From positions 60,550,001 through 60,614,000 of the forward strand of contig CM043698.1 of assembly GCA_023935145.1 (NCBI GenBank): 64,000 bases of DNA. The letters run 5' to 3'. A program made the position numbers and the translations under genes. Of the stretch, positions 50,701 through 62,139 are shown one piece after another. Origin of the DNA: Bretschneidera sinensis. Lineage: Eukaryota > Streptophyta > Magnoliopsida > Brassicales > Akaniaceae. How positions within the stretch are numbered: the stretch's first letter is position 1; each line of letters starts with the position of its first letter. The notes beneath the pieces were generated by a model. That model did not search any database. It saw only the letters and a program-made list of their open reading frames with translations, and was not told where the DNA came from.

Positions 50701-52311
50701 GACTCACTTCATAAATGTTTAATATTCTGAAAGGCAAAACATTTAATAATACTAAAGCCCATATTATTTCAGACCCTAGAGTACCCAAAATTTGAGCCTT
50801 TAATATCATTTCTGCAAAGCGTTTTTACTTTTATCAGTGAATAACTTGGAATGGTTATAAACATATATACTTTCTTCATATCAAAAGAAAACTTATTAAC
50901 CAGTAGACTCACAAAGCTAAACGAAATTCACAATTTGTACTTCATAACAAGACCATAAACTGCAGGACAAGCAAACTCAAGATTCAAGTTAAGACCCCCT
51001 TCCTAAAGTTCGATTTTCCCTCAATCAAGAAAATTAAAAATATTTCCCCATACCCTTTCCTCGAAAAACCCCAATCCAATCCTAACTTGATTCAATTGTT
51101 TTTATCTCGATTGCAAGTTTCACATCCCAAACAGTCAATCGGCAAATATTCAATTAAAGCGCATGTATAAACCCTAATGTAATTTATATGAATTATTCTT
51201 TACTTTTAAGCACACATGACCTAACTTATAAATTATCAAAAGACGACGATATATCTAAATGACAATAACGCAGCAATGGACAAATCTATAAAAGAGATCT
51301 AACGGACTCAATCACACCCAAACAAATACACATAAAAAGAACATGACTAGACTTATATGGAAAAGAAGCATGCAATCACCGGACTAATAAGAAATTTACT
51401 AATTAAATTAAAGAATAAAACATAACAATGTTTAATGAAAATAATATCAAACTACAACTGAATCAAATAAAGTAAAATAAGAACAACTAATGCAAGCCCA
51501 TGAAGGCATACCTTCTCAAAACCAAGAAAACCACCAGACTTGAACGAAAATTCCAGCAAAATACCTCAGATTTCTTAATTACTACTTTCTTGGGTGAGTT
51601 CACAAAGCTAAGCCCAAAACTTTTTGCCTGCTTATCTTTTTTCTTTTTCCTGCTCTTTTTCCATCCTCAGCACTAGTACATGCTACGTTAAAGAACCCCA
51701 CAACTAAATCAACAAAACAACCTAAACCAAACCGATTATAGCTTTTGCTCCACATAAAACATGCATTCACTCAATTCCCTTAATTTTAAGGAATCACGCA
51801 AGTGTCAGTACGCAATACCAAAGAATAAATCAAAAGCAAACTTTAAAAGAAAACTGATAGTTACAGATCGTTTAGAACAAAAAGGGAATACGATACCGCT
51901 TCAAGTAAAATCCTAACAAAACAAAACCCGTATTCGAATATTGTCATTTCAAGCCCAAATGAAAAAAAAAAAAAAAAAAAGATACTAAACAAATGAACCA
52001 ATGAAAAAAAAAAATTAACACTTAAACATTAAGCTAGCAGAAACGTTTGGGAACCCACTTTAAATGGGATTAAAGCAAATTTGCTATGAAAATTTTGCTT
52101 TAATCTCACTTAAAGTGGGTTCCCAAACAACGCAAGTTATATTACCGAAAACCCCAAGGCAATCATGGAGTCCCCGAGGAGGCTTTCTCTCCTTGTGCTG
52201 TGTCGATAACTGGAACCCATCGAAGTTTAACCGCCACGACTGGTCACCATTGCCGTGCTGCCCCAACAGTGAAAGCTCCTCGTCGTTCTCGTTCCACATC
52301 GGCTCCACCAT
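41717..52311 (-). CDS. MTP11: Manganese/cation diffusion facilitator, MTP11-type
   Basis: MTP11 is a Mn-CDF antiporter of the Golgi/prevacuolar system that loads Mn into the secretory route for tolerance. Exons in transcript order: 52146-52311, 50278-50387, 49938-50183, 43077-43157, 42717-42950, 41717-42064; GT-AG everywhere and frame intact, 394 codons plus TAG, the usual length. Seen: N-terminus [16 protein letters not shown] with [32 protein letters not shown]; metal-binding Mn-CDF motifs DSLLD (residues 138-142) and DHFFD (247-251); [18 protein letters not shown] after the second membrane pair; cytosolic C-terminal domain with [11 protein letters not shown] and [16 protein letters not shown]; end [13 protein letters not shown]. 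Intron 3 (43158-49937) is swollen by two LTR elements and a Tourist-like element yet coding is undamaged. MTP9/10/8 paralogues are less likely given N-terminal and C-terminal matches. Confidence 0.96.
42425..42609. repeat. One end of the long-TIR family
   Basis: Reverse complement from 42609 begins GGGAGTTTTATCATCC and contains AAATGTCTACCCTGCATTTT, matching the ends of 8265-8835 and 55166-56240. The partner end is not evident, so this is a truncated copy. In intron 5 of MTP11. Confidence 0.5.
43221..43662 (+). repeat. 5' LTR, element 43221-45907
   Basis: 442 bp; matches 45462-45907 along its length (for example ATTTCTAAGATCTCTATATAA and ATCCATGTGATTTGGATCAA). Confidence 0.9.
44640..45366 (+). 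pseudogene. Unrecognised broken coding region inside the small LTR element
   Basis: Three overlapping or adjacent frames read like one protein: [20 protein letters not shown], stop, [18 protein letters not shown], a Glu-rich stretch, and [17 protein letters not shown]. It is heptad-like and acidic. Could be a degraded Gag or captured host sequence; I do not recognise it. Confidence 0.35.
45238..45442 (+). repeat. Tandem duplication of about 105 bp
   Basis: GCGAAATTTTTTTCACCTCC to CAACATTTTTTCAATTCGAG occurs twice in succession (45238-45342 and 45343-45442) with few changes, inside the small LTR element. Confidence 0.88.
45462..45907 (+). repeat. 3' LTR, element 43221-45907
   Basis: Partner of 43221-43662, followed by the target duplication ATAGT. 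Confidence 0.9.
45963..46897. mobile_element. Tourist-like (PIF/Harbinger) non-autonomous element
   Basis: Starts GGGCCCATTTGGTGG; its reverse-complemented right end starts GGGTCGGTTTGGTTCACG. It is flanked by TAA at 45960-45962 and 46898-46900. A TWA-class TSD and a GGGYCNGTTTGG end are hallmarks of PIF/Harbinger MITEs. Subterminal blocks rich in GGGATTA/TAATCCC are visible. 935 bp, no transposase found. In MTP11 intron 3. Confidence 0.82.
47162..47556 (-). repeat. 3' LTR, element 47162-49278
   Basis: 395 bp; contains two tandem CTACTCCAATACTTGA units and pairs with 48929-49278. Confidence 0.9.
47654..48584 (-). pseudogene. Captured PDS5 (sister-chromatid cohesion) gene fragment
   Basis: PDS5 proteins are HEAT-repeat regulators of cohesin. 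From 48584: [60 protein letters not shown], then in a shifted frame [50 protein letters not shown] and [20 protein letters not shown], and lastly an acidic stretch. The order and spacing match the N-terminal part of plant PDS5 proteins, and the parts follow one another without introns, so it looks cDNA-derived. It has stops near 48310 and 48230 and at least one frameshift, so it cannot make a PDS5 protein. Confidence 0.78.
48929..49278 (-). repeat. 5' LTR, element 47162-49278
   Basis: 350 bp, partner of 47162-47556; shorter by loss of one CTACTCCAATACTTGA-type unit. Confidence 0.9.
52046..52128. repeat. Foldback MITE-like hairpin in MTP11 intron 1
   Basis: Arms 52046-52080 and 52094-52128 are inverted repeats with 33 of 35 bases matching (start GTTTGGGAACCCACTTTAA); the loop is 13 nt. 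It is inside intron 1, 17 nt from the exon 1 donor at 52145. Flanking AACG/CAACG may be a short target duplication. It would fold as a stable hairpin in the pre-mRNA. Confidence 0.88.
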
Positions 52312-52700
52312 TTTCCGGTCACCCAGAGAGAAAGAGAAAGAATAAGAAAAGGCAAAAGATCAGAGAGAGTAAAAGACTGTGGAGTAGTGTGTTAATTATA
52401 CGGGGCTTATAAAAAGAGTGTTAATTATAGGGGTAGAGAATGGAGATTTCGATGAGCAGAGAAGGGCCTTTTGGGAATAAACAGAAGATTGGTGCAGAGT
52501 AGGAGATTTGTGAGCCAAGTAGCGAAGATCCTGATGATTTCTGAGAAAATGAAAATAGCTGATGAAATTATATTTGTACCAATGCGGAAACTATGTTGCC
52601 AACAACGTGGCCGATTCTGGTTGGCTATGTCTTTGAGCACGTGATTGTTGGTTACTAATCAGGGAGAGTGTGATCTCAGCCTTAAGGTTCTTAAGTGTGG
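52312..52700 (-). promoter_or_regulatory. MTP11 promoter and 5' UTR region
   Basis: Minus-strand TTTATAAG at about 52408-52415 is a TATA candidate roughly 100 bp before the ATG, followed by a CT-rich leader (GA-rich on plus, 52325-52370). A G-box CACGTG is at 52638-52643. Predicted by motif only. Confidence 0.45.
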
Positions 52701-53344
52701 GTCCCATTTTATTCAGGACCATATTTTAGGGTTGTGATAAATCATTGGGATGAGTTAGCATGCTCCTAAGGTGCATCATCGGTTTATCACCGTTTGATCA
52801 TGATTGTCAGGGTTAATCTTTGGAAATGAAAGGCTTAGATGTGATTAGAAGTGGCTGATACTTTCTTTCCATACGGATAATCGGATATGAGGAATCCTTC
52901 CGATTGCTATCAGATGTAATATGGGCTAGTGGGATTCTTGGGGCCCACCAAAGGTAATTTGATTTGTGTCAGATTGTCTGTACGTCTTCAAATTATTTGG
53001 TTGCCAATTTTGACCAGATGGGACTCGTGTGAAATGTGCCACATTACTACGATTTATTTTTAATTGGAATAGATTTCAATTATTTTTTATATGGTCGTGT
53101 TTTTAAGGTTTTGAATCACTTAAAATTAATTAATTAAATTATTTTATATTATTTAAATAAAATAATTTAATTAATATATTAAATTAATTAATTAAATAAT
53201 ATATATTAATTAATTGATTGATTGATAATTTAAAAAAAATTAATTGTTTTAACCGTTTAATTAATTAAAAATTAATTAATTAATATTAAATATATAATAA
53301 ATTAAAAAAAAAACCCTAAATATGAACTAAATATATAATATATA

Positions 53345-53385
<41 letters not shown>

Positions 53386-55165
53386 AGTGAGAATAAGGTG
53401 TAATACATTCACTTGACAAAAATACCCTTGTCTAAATTTTGAAGTTTTGATTTCATAATTTTTTTAATTATATAAAACTCAATTTAATAAAACTTATAAA
53501 GACTTCGTAGGCCTGTAAAAATCTAATCAAGTTAGACAGTTAAATAAACTTAAATTAGATTTTTAATAAAATTAAATTTTAAAATTTTCTATAATTTCTT
53601 TATTTAAAACAAAATTTTATTAAAGGAAATAGAAAACAGTACCACTGAAGAAAAGGAAACGCAACTTCTCCACAAGAGATAAAAAGCTGTTAACATCGAA
53701 AATGGTAGACACTAGTTTGATCAAGCAGGAGCTGCTTTTTTATACTTCAAGCTATTAAATAGAGTGCAAACAATTTTTTTTAATTATAAACTCTATTTAT
53801 GTTATTTAAAATTGAATAAAAATGAATCATTACCACGTTCACAAATATTTTTTGGATTACTCCGATCATCATCGCGTCCACAAATATGTTTGGAGGCATT
53901 AATAAATCCGTATAACAACTTGTTGGACTGTTTTTCACATTAAAAATATACGCTTTGTAATTGATGACCAAAATTACATGGTCCAACAAGAACCGAATGT
54001 GTGGACTGCTACCATTTAGGCTACTTACCCTTGACTGTGATGATGGACACATCATCTCATATCCTGAAGACTCCAGCGAGAATTTATAAGTAGAAGTCAC
54101 TTCTTTCAGATAGAGGTCATCTCACGACAATCAAAAGTCTCTTTACAATGGGCAAAAACCATTTTTCGTATGGCTCGAAAATCAAAAGTCACATCTTAAC
54201 TGTATCACACTCCAATCTTAAAGACAAAGATATCTTTCATAATATTTTTTGACATCAACAATAACCATTATGAAATAATATTGATAATATTAATACTTGA
54301 GACAATGTTACCCTCATCCTTTGGGTGTGTCTTCGTATAGGACATTTGTTATGGTTAAAACATTAAATTGATCACAACACTCACTATGGCATGTGTAGGA
54401 GCACCCTGTAATTGTTTTAGAAGAATAAATGGATAACTTCTAACACAATTACAATAAATAATCAAATAGTTTGGTTATTAAAAATGAATAAAAAATCAAA
54501 ACTATATGAAAAAAAAACAAAAACTATCTAAAAGAAATAAAAATGAGAAGAAATAAAATTAGACATACCCTAAAACTAGCTCTAGTTGGAGCTAGTTGTT
54601 GTAGATTCAAAGGCCAGCGTGATCGCTAAGAGATCTTGCTGCTAACACGATTGCTACGATGTTGGAGGCCATGACATTGCGAGCCTTGCGGCAGGAGTTA
54701 TTTAGTTATTGGCCTCCAGGCAAGAGTTGTTGGCCTCGAAACTCGATTGAATTAGAAGAGATTCAATTAGATTGCTTTATGTATGGTCGAATTTCCCATC
54801 GAATCTAAAGCGACATTGTGAGCCTTGCATCTTGATTGTTGTTGGCTTTGAGATCGTAGCACTAAATGACATCAAAAGATATATTTGAGACCATTATCCA
54901 ATGAAAAGGTTTACACAAAATATATATATTTTTAATCCATTCGTGTTACTAATGTAATTTTTTTGTGGTACTAATGAAATTTCAAAAATTTACCAATAAA
55001 ATTTTTAAGAAAAAAATGTACAAACTTGATGAAAGTTTGTGCTATTTCCCTATGATCAACGCTCTACGAGAAAATAATTGGTCGAGTTTGCTTTGCATAT
55101 GCAAAAATATTCTTTTACCAAACTCAATTTGATTGGACTTCTTCAAAAGAAGAAAATATATCAAA
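52701..55165. other. Intergenic region, no gene recognised
   Basis: Contains an ATTAATTAATT-rich low-complexity block (about 53115-53345), an (AT)n tract at 53350-53380 and otherwise anonymous AT-rich DNA. Confidence 0.5.
53350..53380. repeat. (AT)n microsatellite
   Basis: About 15 AT dinucleotides in a row, directly visible. Confidence 0.93.
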
Positions 55166-56240
55166 GGGAGTTTTATCATTTTTACAGCCTCTACTTTGAT
55201 CTCGATACCAATTTGCACCCTACTTTTTGACCTAAATCCCAAATTGCACCATCTTGTCATCTTTGTCATTAGTTTTTAACGAAAAAATGCATATCAAATG
55301 AAATTCACTCGTGGAGACAAGGGCAATTTTGGAATTTCAAAATTTTAATAACTCATCATCACTACTAAAAGAATGTCTTCTTCATGTTTGAGCTTTACTC
55401 CATTTTGACACTCCATTCTCGTATAGTTAAAGTGCAACAATATTGTTGAAGTTAGTTTATCATTGCTTACTATAGTGGGTTTTGTTAGTCTCTCTGTACC
55501 TTCCACAAAGATTCAATTGGACGATATCAACATGAATAATGCATCATCCAATGTTCTTTGTGAATTCAATCTTGTAGAATCGACAACGTAATTAATGTTA
55601 AATCTACAATTGAAAGAGATTTTAGAGAGCATGGAGATTCCATTAAACATAATTTTTCAATACTATATCCAAATAATTTGTCGGGGTTTTGACTTTGATG
55701 TGCAATATCTCGCTAATTTATCTTTTGTCAAATTGATCTTTTATGCTATGGACTAGCCATCAAAATCTTTTTGCATGTAATGTCAAGAAAGTGTTCAAAA
55801 GCGAGCATAAGGCATTTGCCAATGCTACCAATATGATTAGGCATTTTGCGTCACTAGGTCTGTGTTGGGCATATAAGATTTAATTTTAAAGACAAAAAAG
55901 ATGATTAACCTTTTAGAAATAAAGATTTAAAGATATACTTAGAATCACTCGTTTCAATTGTTGTAAAATTTTACATCTTCTCTTTTAGTGTTTCAACCCT
56001 GAAATGAAAGTAAAACCTGAAAAATGAAGTTGTTTTTTTAAGGATGGTTAGCTGGTTATGTGTAAATAAATTTTGAAATCCCGAAATTGCCATTGCCTCC
56101 ACATGTTAATTACAAAAATAATGGTAGGGTTCTATTTGAGATTATGTTAAAAGAACAGGGTGAAAATTGATACAATTAAAAGAACAGGGTGCTAATCGGT
56201 ATTAATATCAAAATAGAGGATGTGAAAATGATAAAACCCC
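55166..56240. mobile_element. Second long terminal-inverted-repeat element
   Basis: The left end begins GGGAGTTTTATCATTTTTAC; the reverse-complemented right end begins GGGGTTTTATCATTTTCAC. Both continue with CCTCTAYTTTGAT and then TGCACCCT/AGCACCCT blocks, about 50-60 bp in all. Interior of about 1 kb has no intact ORF. Same family style as 8265-8835. No clear target duplication. Confidence 0.6.
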
Positions 56241-56600
56241 ATTAAAAAAACAAAGAAAAAACACACACCAAACGCACCTGCCCCATTCCCCTTCCTTTAA
56301 ATCAAACATCATCACCAACCAAGCCGTTTAACGGGAAAAGATTATCGTTGTGTTCACTCTGTTCACTGTTGTTTGATCATGTGACATTTTTACATACATT
56401 TTCCTGACTGAATGACCGTCGTCAAAGTCGCTGTTTTCCGTGACATTTTGATCTACTTTCAACCCTGTGAAGTCACCATTTTGTCCACAGATTCTTCCTT
56501 TTTAAAGCCAATAAAACTACCCTCTCCTCATTCTTCACCTACTACTCCTTCACTGTCCTATATCCCTGACTCCCTCTTTCTCTATCCCAGAAGTTCATCA
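56241..56600 (+). promoter_or_regulatory. HEXO1 upstream region
   Basis: About 360 bp between the TIR element and the start codon at 56601; pyrimidine-rich near the ATG. No certain TATA box (TTTAAATC at about 56296 is a weak candidate). Confidence 0.3.
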
Positions 56601-57240
56601 ATGTTTCTAAATTCCTCAAAATCACTCACAATCATCAACACCCTTTTGATTGCTGTCTCAATTTCACTGTCTCTATGGCTCAGTTCATCATCATCTGACC
56701 TTCACAATGATTCTCTCGCGTATATATGGCCGCTGCCGGCGGAATCAGCTCCGGAAACAACACGCTCTCCGTATATCCCGCTCTCTCGCTCTCCGTCTCT
56801 GGAAACGGTGGCAACTCTGCTGTTCTCAAAGCTGCTTTTGATATATACACGGGGATTATATTCAAGCACACCGGTGGGGTTTCAATAAATGGAAACATCA
56901 GGGCTAGAAGAGCATCTTCTTATGACATTAACGAGTTGAGGATCATAGTTCACTCGGATAGCGAAGAGGTTAGCTGGGTTTTAGTGGAAATACAGTTATC
57001 GTTGTGTTTTTTTTTTTTTAAAATGGAAATTTGTTGAGTTTATTTTTGTTTGTTGGGTTTTTTGGGCAGCTTCAATTGGGTGTCGACGAGAGTTATACTT
57101 TGTTGGTGGCGAAGAAGGACGGGCATTCGATTATTGGGGAGGCGACGATTGAGGTCAGTTTTGAGAGTTTGAGCTTCTTGTTTTAAGCTTTTGTGTGGTC
57201 GTCACGCTATATTTCTTTGTGAAGTTGTTCTGATGTCTTT

Positions 57241-57573
57241 TGATGTCACAACGAAAGAAATCTAGGTAAAGCAGTATCAAGAACAAAATAAAGGGAGTGC
57301 TCTTCTAGGGACGTTAGAGCTTTAGAAGGCTAAGAGAAAAGTCGTTCTCTGTATAAAAATATTATAATCCAAAAACTGCTGTCCCACCAAAAGAGGAAGA
57401 GATTAAATATGAAAACCATGATCTCAATCATTCAATCTATTAATTATCCCACATGGCTGAGATTTAACAGAATTAATAGGTTAATAGGCTAATAATAAAT
57501 AAAGTTTCTATCTCTGGGCTTGGGTCACTCCTGAGCATGTACGCTCAATCTGCTCCTTAATAGCCACTCATCA
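57241..57573 (-). repeat. 3' LTR of the gypsy element
   Basis: 333 bp, pairs with 60460-60823. Confidence 0.9.
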
Positions 57574-58560
57574 GTCCCTTCAGGTTGGAAAGAATTTGCC
57601 CTTGAATTCTCAAAGTCATCATCCGAAGTGTGGCCTACAGAGGGAATAAGATGCTCGAGGTTGAGCACGACTGAAGTCTTAAAATTTGAAGGCAACTTGA
57701 GACGATAAGTATTGTTGTTGATGCGTTCCAACACTTCAAGAAGTCCAATTTTCTTATCACTAAGCTTTCCAAAAGCTCCAACTGGTTGTCACTCCTTAGT
57801 CAATACGGCCCATACATGATCAACAGGCTCAAAAGTAACTTCACGTCTTTTCTTGTCAGCTGCTTGTTTGTAGTTGGCAGCACTGTCTTCAAGTTTTTTC
57901 TTCACTAGGGTATGAACATCTTGCAGCTCGGCAACTAAATCATCAACAGCCCTCACAGCCCTTCCCTATGCTGGTATAGGAGCAAGATCCAATGCTGTAG
58001 TAGGATTTCGATGGTTGATGATGTAGAAAGGACTGAAACCTGTTGACCGATTGGTAGACCTGTTGGAAGCAAATTCACCTTGATAAAGTTTTGACTCCCA
58101 AGACTTGGGATTATCATCGATGAGGCTGCGAAGCAGATATCCAAGAGAACGATTAACCACTTCAGTTTGGGACGATGAACGGTGCCGTAGTTTAAAGCTG
58201 TGCCCAGATTTTTCCATAACTATCCCCAAAGGTGACTCATAAACTTGGAATCTTTATCTGATGTGGTAGACTTTGGAATTCCATGCAGCTTATAGACCTC
58301 CTTAAAGTACAAATCAGCAATATAGGAAGCATCCATAGTCTTACGACAAGCAATAAAATGAGCCATTTTTGAAAATCGATCACCAACCACAGATGGAATC
58401 CATACCTCCTTTTGTTGGTGGTAGTCCGAGCACAAAATCCATACTCACATCTTCCCAAGGAAACTGTGGGATAGGAAGTGGTAAATAGAGACCCGCATTA
58501 GTAGCATGTCCTTTAGCAACATGACAAGTACGACATCAATCAACGAACCAAAAAACTTGC
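57525..58560 (-). pseudogene. Gypsy integrase remnant
   Basis: Zinc-binding residues (CRTCHVAKG, about 58540-58500), core with the first Asp in SMDFVLG (about 58450), the second in [15 protein letters not shown] (58265-58220) and the third catalytic region near NRSLGYLLRSL, then the C-terminal LERINNNTYRLKLPSNF at 57730-57680. Several frames; no chromodomain seen. Confidence 0.8.
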
Positions 58561-59078
58561 TTGCGCATATGTGGCCAAAAATAAGAAGAAGAAACCAACA
58601 AGTAGGTTTTGTCCCTCCCAAAATGATCCTCTTAGTAAAGCTCCACTACCCGTCGTTGTAACTCCTCATACTCAACAAGACTCGTGAGATATTGTGTCAA
58701 GCTAGGCAGAGATGCCCCAGGTACAAGATCAATCTAATGTATATCTCTCATTGTTGGAAGGTCATGAGGAAATACATCACTAAACTCAATTATCAAATGC
58801 CTGATTGCGTCCAGAGTTTTCATCTCTACTGCATCTTTTTCGTGGGCAAGCAACACAAACACTTATGAATTTTTCACCTCTCCACGCAAAGCTTGATAAG
58901 TGAGCATATTTAAAAGTTGACTTATTAGAAGCAGAAATTATAGACTCCTTAGAAGGAGCAAGTACAATTTTGCGCCCTTCATACATGAAAGAATGCGTGT
59001 TCTTGAACCCATCATGTAGGACCTTTCTATCATATTACCAAGGCTGACCCAAAAGTAAATGACAAGCATCCATGGCAA

Positions 59079-60300
59079 TTACATCACCCCACACTTATCA
59101 AAATATGTAGAAGCAACGGAAAAAGTAACTAGACAATGTTTTGTAACTGTTACCTCAATTCCTTTCTTCAACCATGTCATTTTGTAAGGTTGAGAATCGG
59201 TCTTTGTCTCAAGCTTCAATTTCAGTACTGCCTCTTCTGAAATCACATTCTTGCAGCAGTCAGAGTCGATAGTAAGCTTAGAAACCTTTCCACTGACGGT
59301 GCAAGTAGACTGAAAAATATTGTTTTGCAGCCATCTATCCCCTAACTCTTCCTTAGGTGCAAGAAACACCCTCCGAGTCACTAACAATTCACCACAATCC
59401 ACTTGCAACGCTTGCCATCATCATCATATGCCCCATAATCATCATAGGCTGGTTCCCTATTCCACTTAATCTCTGCATCTTCGTCTGCTTCCCAGAATCA
59501 ATAAATGATCCTTTTCCAGTGCGTGCCATGGTTGTCTTGCAATTAGCTGCGTGGTGACCAATTTCTCCACAAGTAAAACATTTGATGTTACTCGCAGAAG
59601 CAGCTTGAGGCTGAGGCAACGATGGCTTTTTACTACCAACTCCTGCTTTATGCGATTCAACTGTTCCACTCGAACTACCAAGGGGCAAGAGATTGTCGTT
59701 GAGGAAGAATGCTGCCTCCATGTTACTTAGCATCAATTTTCTCTAACTTTAAAGCACAATGGTGTACCTCTGACACAGTCCAAAAACCAACAGATTCAAC
59801 ACATCCTGAAAATAAGGCTGCAACCTGCCAATATACTTAGAGACCAATTGCTTTTAATCTTCTTGCAAATTACTATGGGTCACTAGTTGATAAAAATCAT
59901 GCGTATATTGCTCAACTGATCGATTTCCTTGGCGTGAATTCTGGAATTGTTGATAGAGTTCATGCCTATAATTGTGAGGTGAAAATTCTGAATTCAATTT
60001 TGTTCCATCTTACTCCAAGATTCAATAAGATTTTTATCTTGGTTACTCCGAGTCGGTTTCAACCGTCTCCACCAAGTAGCAGCTCTACCTCAAAAACAAA
60101 CAGCCACCATTCCAACTCGTTTGTCTTCCGGAACCTCTTTTAACTTCTAATATCTCATTCATTGTAGCCAACCAATCCAAAAAGTCATCGGGTGTAAGTG
60201 TGCTAAAAAATTCAGGGATATAAAATTTTAACCCAAATTCCCATTGACTAAGCGCAGCTCCATCAGAGGAAAGAGGCATAAGAATTCGTCTCTTCCACAT
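59079..60300 (-). pseudogene. Gypsy gag and protease remnant
   Basis: Gag helices (FGLKFYIPEF, DFLDWLATMNEIL; 60300-60085), zinc knuckle CFTCGEIGHHAANCK (about 59590-59545), then a retropepsin-like segment LTIDSDCCKNVISEEAVLKL (59285-59225) in which the usual DSG is DSD. Broken by frameshifts. Confidence 0.8.
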
Positions 60301-60459
60301 CTTCAGGTGCTACATTCTCCAAGGCTTCCAATCGTTTGGTTAAATCTGCAAGTTGATGCTGAAGTTCTAGGTTTTCTTCACGCATTGGTCTCTGTGATCG
60401 GAGCAGCAAGGCCTCCTCTACGCTTGAGCGGCATGTTGCTTGCTGGCTCTGATATCAAC

Positions 60460-60823
60460 TGATGTCACTAAGGAAGCGAAAGCAATCTAGGTATAGAACT
60501 ATTAAGAACAAAATAGAGGGGACTGCTCTTCTAGGCATGTTAAAAATTTTCGAGGCTCAGAAAAAAAAGCCATTCTCCGTATAAAAATATAATAATCCAA
60601 AAATTGTCATCCCAACAAAAGAGAAAGATTAAATATGAAAAATCCTAAAACTCAAATGATCTCAACCATTCAATCTACTACATGGCTGAGGTTTAACAGA
60701 AATAATAGGCTAATAGGCTAATAATAAATAAAGTTGCTATCTCTGGGCTTGGGTCGCTCCTTGGCCTGATGTTTAGAACTTCTAAGCCTGAGCTCAATCT
60801 GCTCCTCGATAGCCACTGCATCA
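60460..60823 (-). repeat. 5' LTR of the gypsy element
   Basis: 364 bp, partner of 57241-57573, carrying an extra block (GCCTGATGTTTAGAACTTCT) absent from the other. Confidence 0.9.
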
Positions 60824-61913
60824 CATTTTGATGTCTAATCATTTTGTTTAATAAATGTCTTCCTCATTTTCCATGATCATGAGTTATTAAGTTGCCATGG
60901 CTCCAAATGGTTGTAATCTCCCTCTCCGTCTGGGTGATAATTCTAGATCTGAATAACCTCATTGTGATTTTTTATGGTGCTGGGCTTAGAAACCCATGTT
61001 TTGAATGAGATCCCCTGAACATTGATATTGTTTTCATTCTCGTGGTTGTCGAAAATAAATTAGCATTTATTCAGCTAAGTATACCATGGGGGTTGTTTTT
61101 CAAGGTCCATTGGTTCGTATATGGATGTGATGTGCAACTAGTTTTTGTTTCAGCTTGTTGTGTTTTAGTTTCAGTAATTGTTGTTTTCCCTTTGTTGCAG
61201 GCAAATACTGTTTATGGTGCACTGTGAGGATTGGAGGTATGTATCACTACGTTTTGATTGTGTGTCAAACTGTGCTTATCCAATTACAGTTGCATGTGCG
61301 TATGACTTGTATGTTAATGGTTCTCAATTGTAAGTTGGTTTGCTGCATAATTACTTACAGATGGGAGAGGGAAAGGGGAGTGGCGAATACTAGATAGGAT
61401 TGTACATGTTTGGTGCCTATATGATTAGCATTCATAAGCAAGAGTCCTTCTGCAACTGTGAATGTGTTCCATAGACAACCAATAGATGTTGACCATACTT
61501 AACCTCTTCTTATCGCTCAAAGATGCACATTAGTACCCATTCATGTAGGGGCAGAGCCCAGAATGTCAATATGGGAAAAATTGGGGGGCAACCATGGTAA
61601 CTATTTGGGAAGGTACAATTTATACCCTATATACAACAAGTTTTGTTTTTTGACACTTTGGAGGGGTGACAGACCCCGCATTTTAATACATGGGGCTGCC
61701 CCGGCATGCATGCAACATCTCCTTGAACGTGTGGGAACCTCTTCATTCAGGGAGTGAGAACATTGTTCTGGCCATTAATGGCATCTCACTATGAGCATTT
61801 ATATTTTCCTGGGGACAAACCATGACCTTCTCGGAACAAACCTGCTGATATCTTCTTTCTTCTGCTAACATGCACTTTTACTATCATTTTCTCATTATAA
61901 CCGTTAACGTTTG

Positions 61914-62067
61914 TGTTTAGGGTTTGGACAGAGATTAGAGTTTACACAAAGAGAGAGGAAATAGAGAGGTAGTAAGCATTACTAACCCTAAGATTAGTAG
62001 TCATATATATATATAGAATTTAATATTATGAAATTACATCAATACCCATAAACACAAATACTCAACA
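61914..62067 (-). mobile_element. Copia 3' LTR remnant with polypurine tract, HEXO1 intron 3
   Basis: The minus strand reads CCAACTTGAGGGGGAGTGTT, the classic plant copia polypurine tract and LTR start, preceded by an ORF end resembling NKLDGYCCNILEYAPT then a stop (about 62130-62080). The short LTR (about 154 bp) runs TGTTTAGGG to CTCAACA on plus. No second LTR or pol was found. Confidence 0.65.
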
Positions 62068-62139
62068 CTCCCCCTCAAGTTGGAGCATACTCTAATATGT
62101 TACAACAATATCCATCCAATTTGTTACAAATAAAGTCAA

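Larger units (their letters stand above)
57241..60823 (-). mobile_element. Ty3/gypsy element lacking reverse transcriptase, HEXO1 intron 2
   Basis: LTRs 57241-57573 (3') and 60460-60823 (5') start TGATGTCAC and end CATCA on plus. Next to the 5' LTR, minus strand TTGATATCAGAGCC is a tRNA-Met primer site. Domains in order: Gag, CCHC knuckle, protease-like, then directly integrase; RT and RNase H are missing. The LTRs differ by a 30-bp indel and many substitutions, so it is old. Flanks TCTTT and CATTT match only in part. Confidence 0.85.

Noticed and set aside
56412..56888. 158-codon frame starting at 56412 as an independent gene
   Set aside because: It is HEXO1 exon 1 up to the frameshift plus upstream DNA; the family start is at 56601.
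57236..60828. Exact target duplication for the gypsy element
   Set aside because: TCTTT and CATTT agree at only three of five bases.
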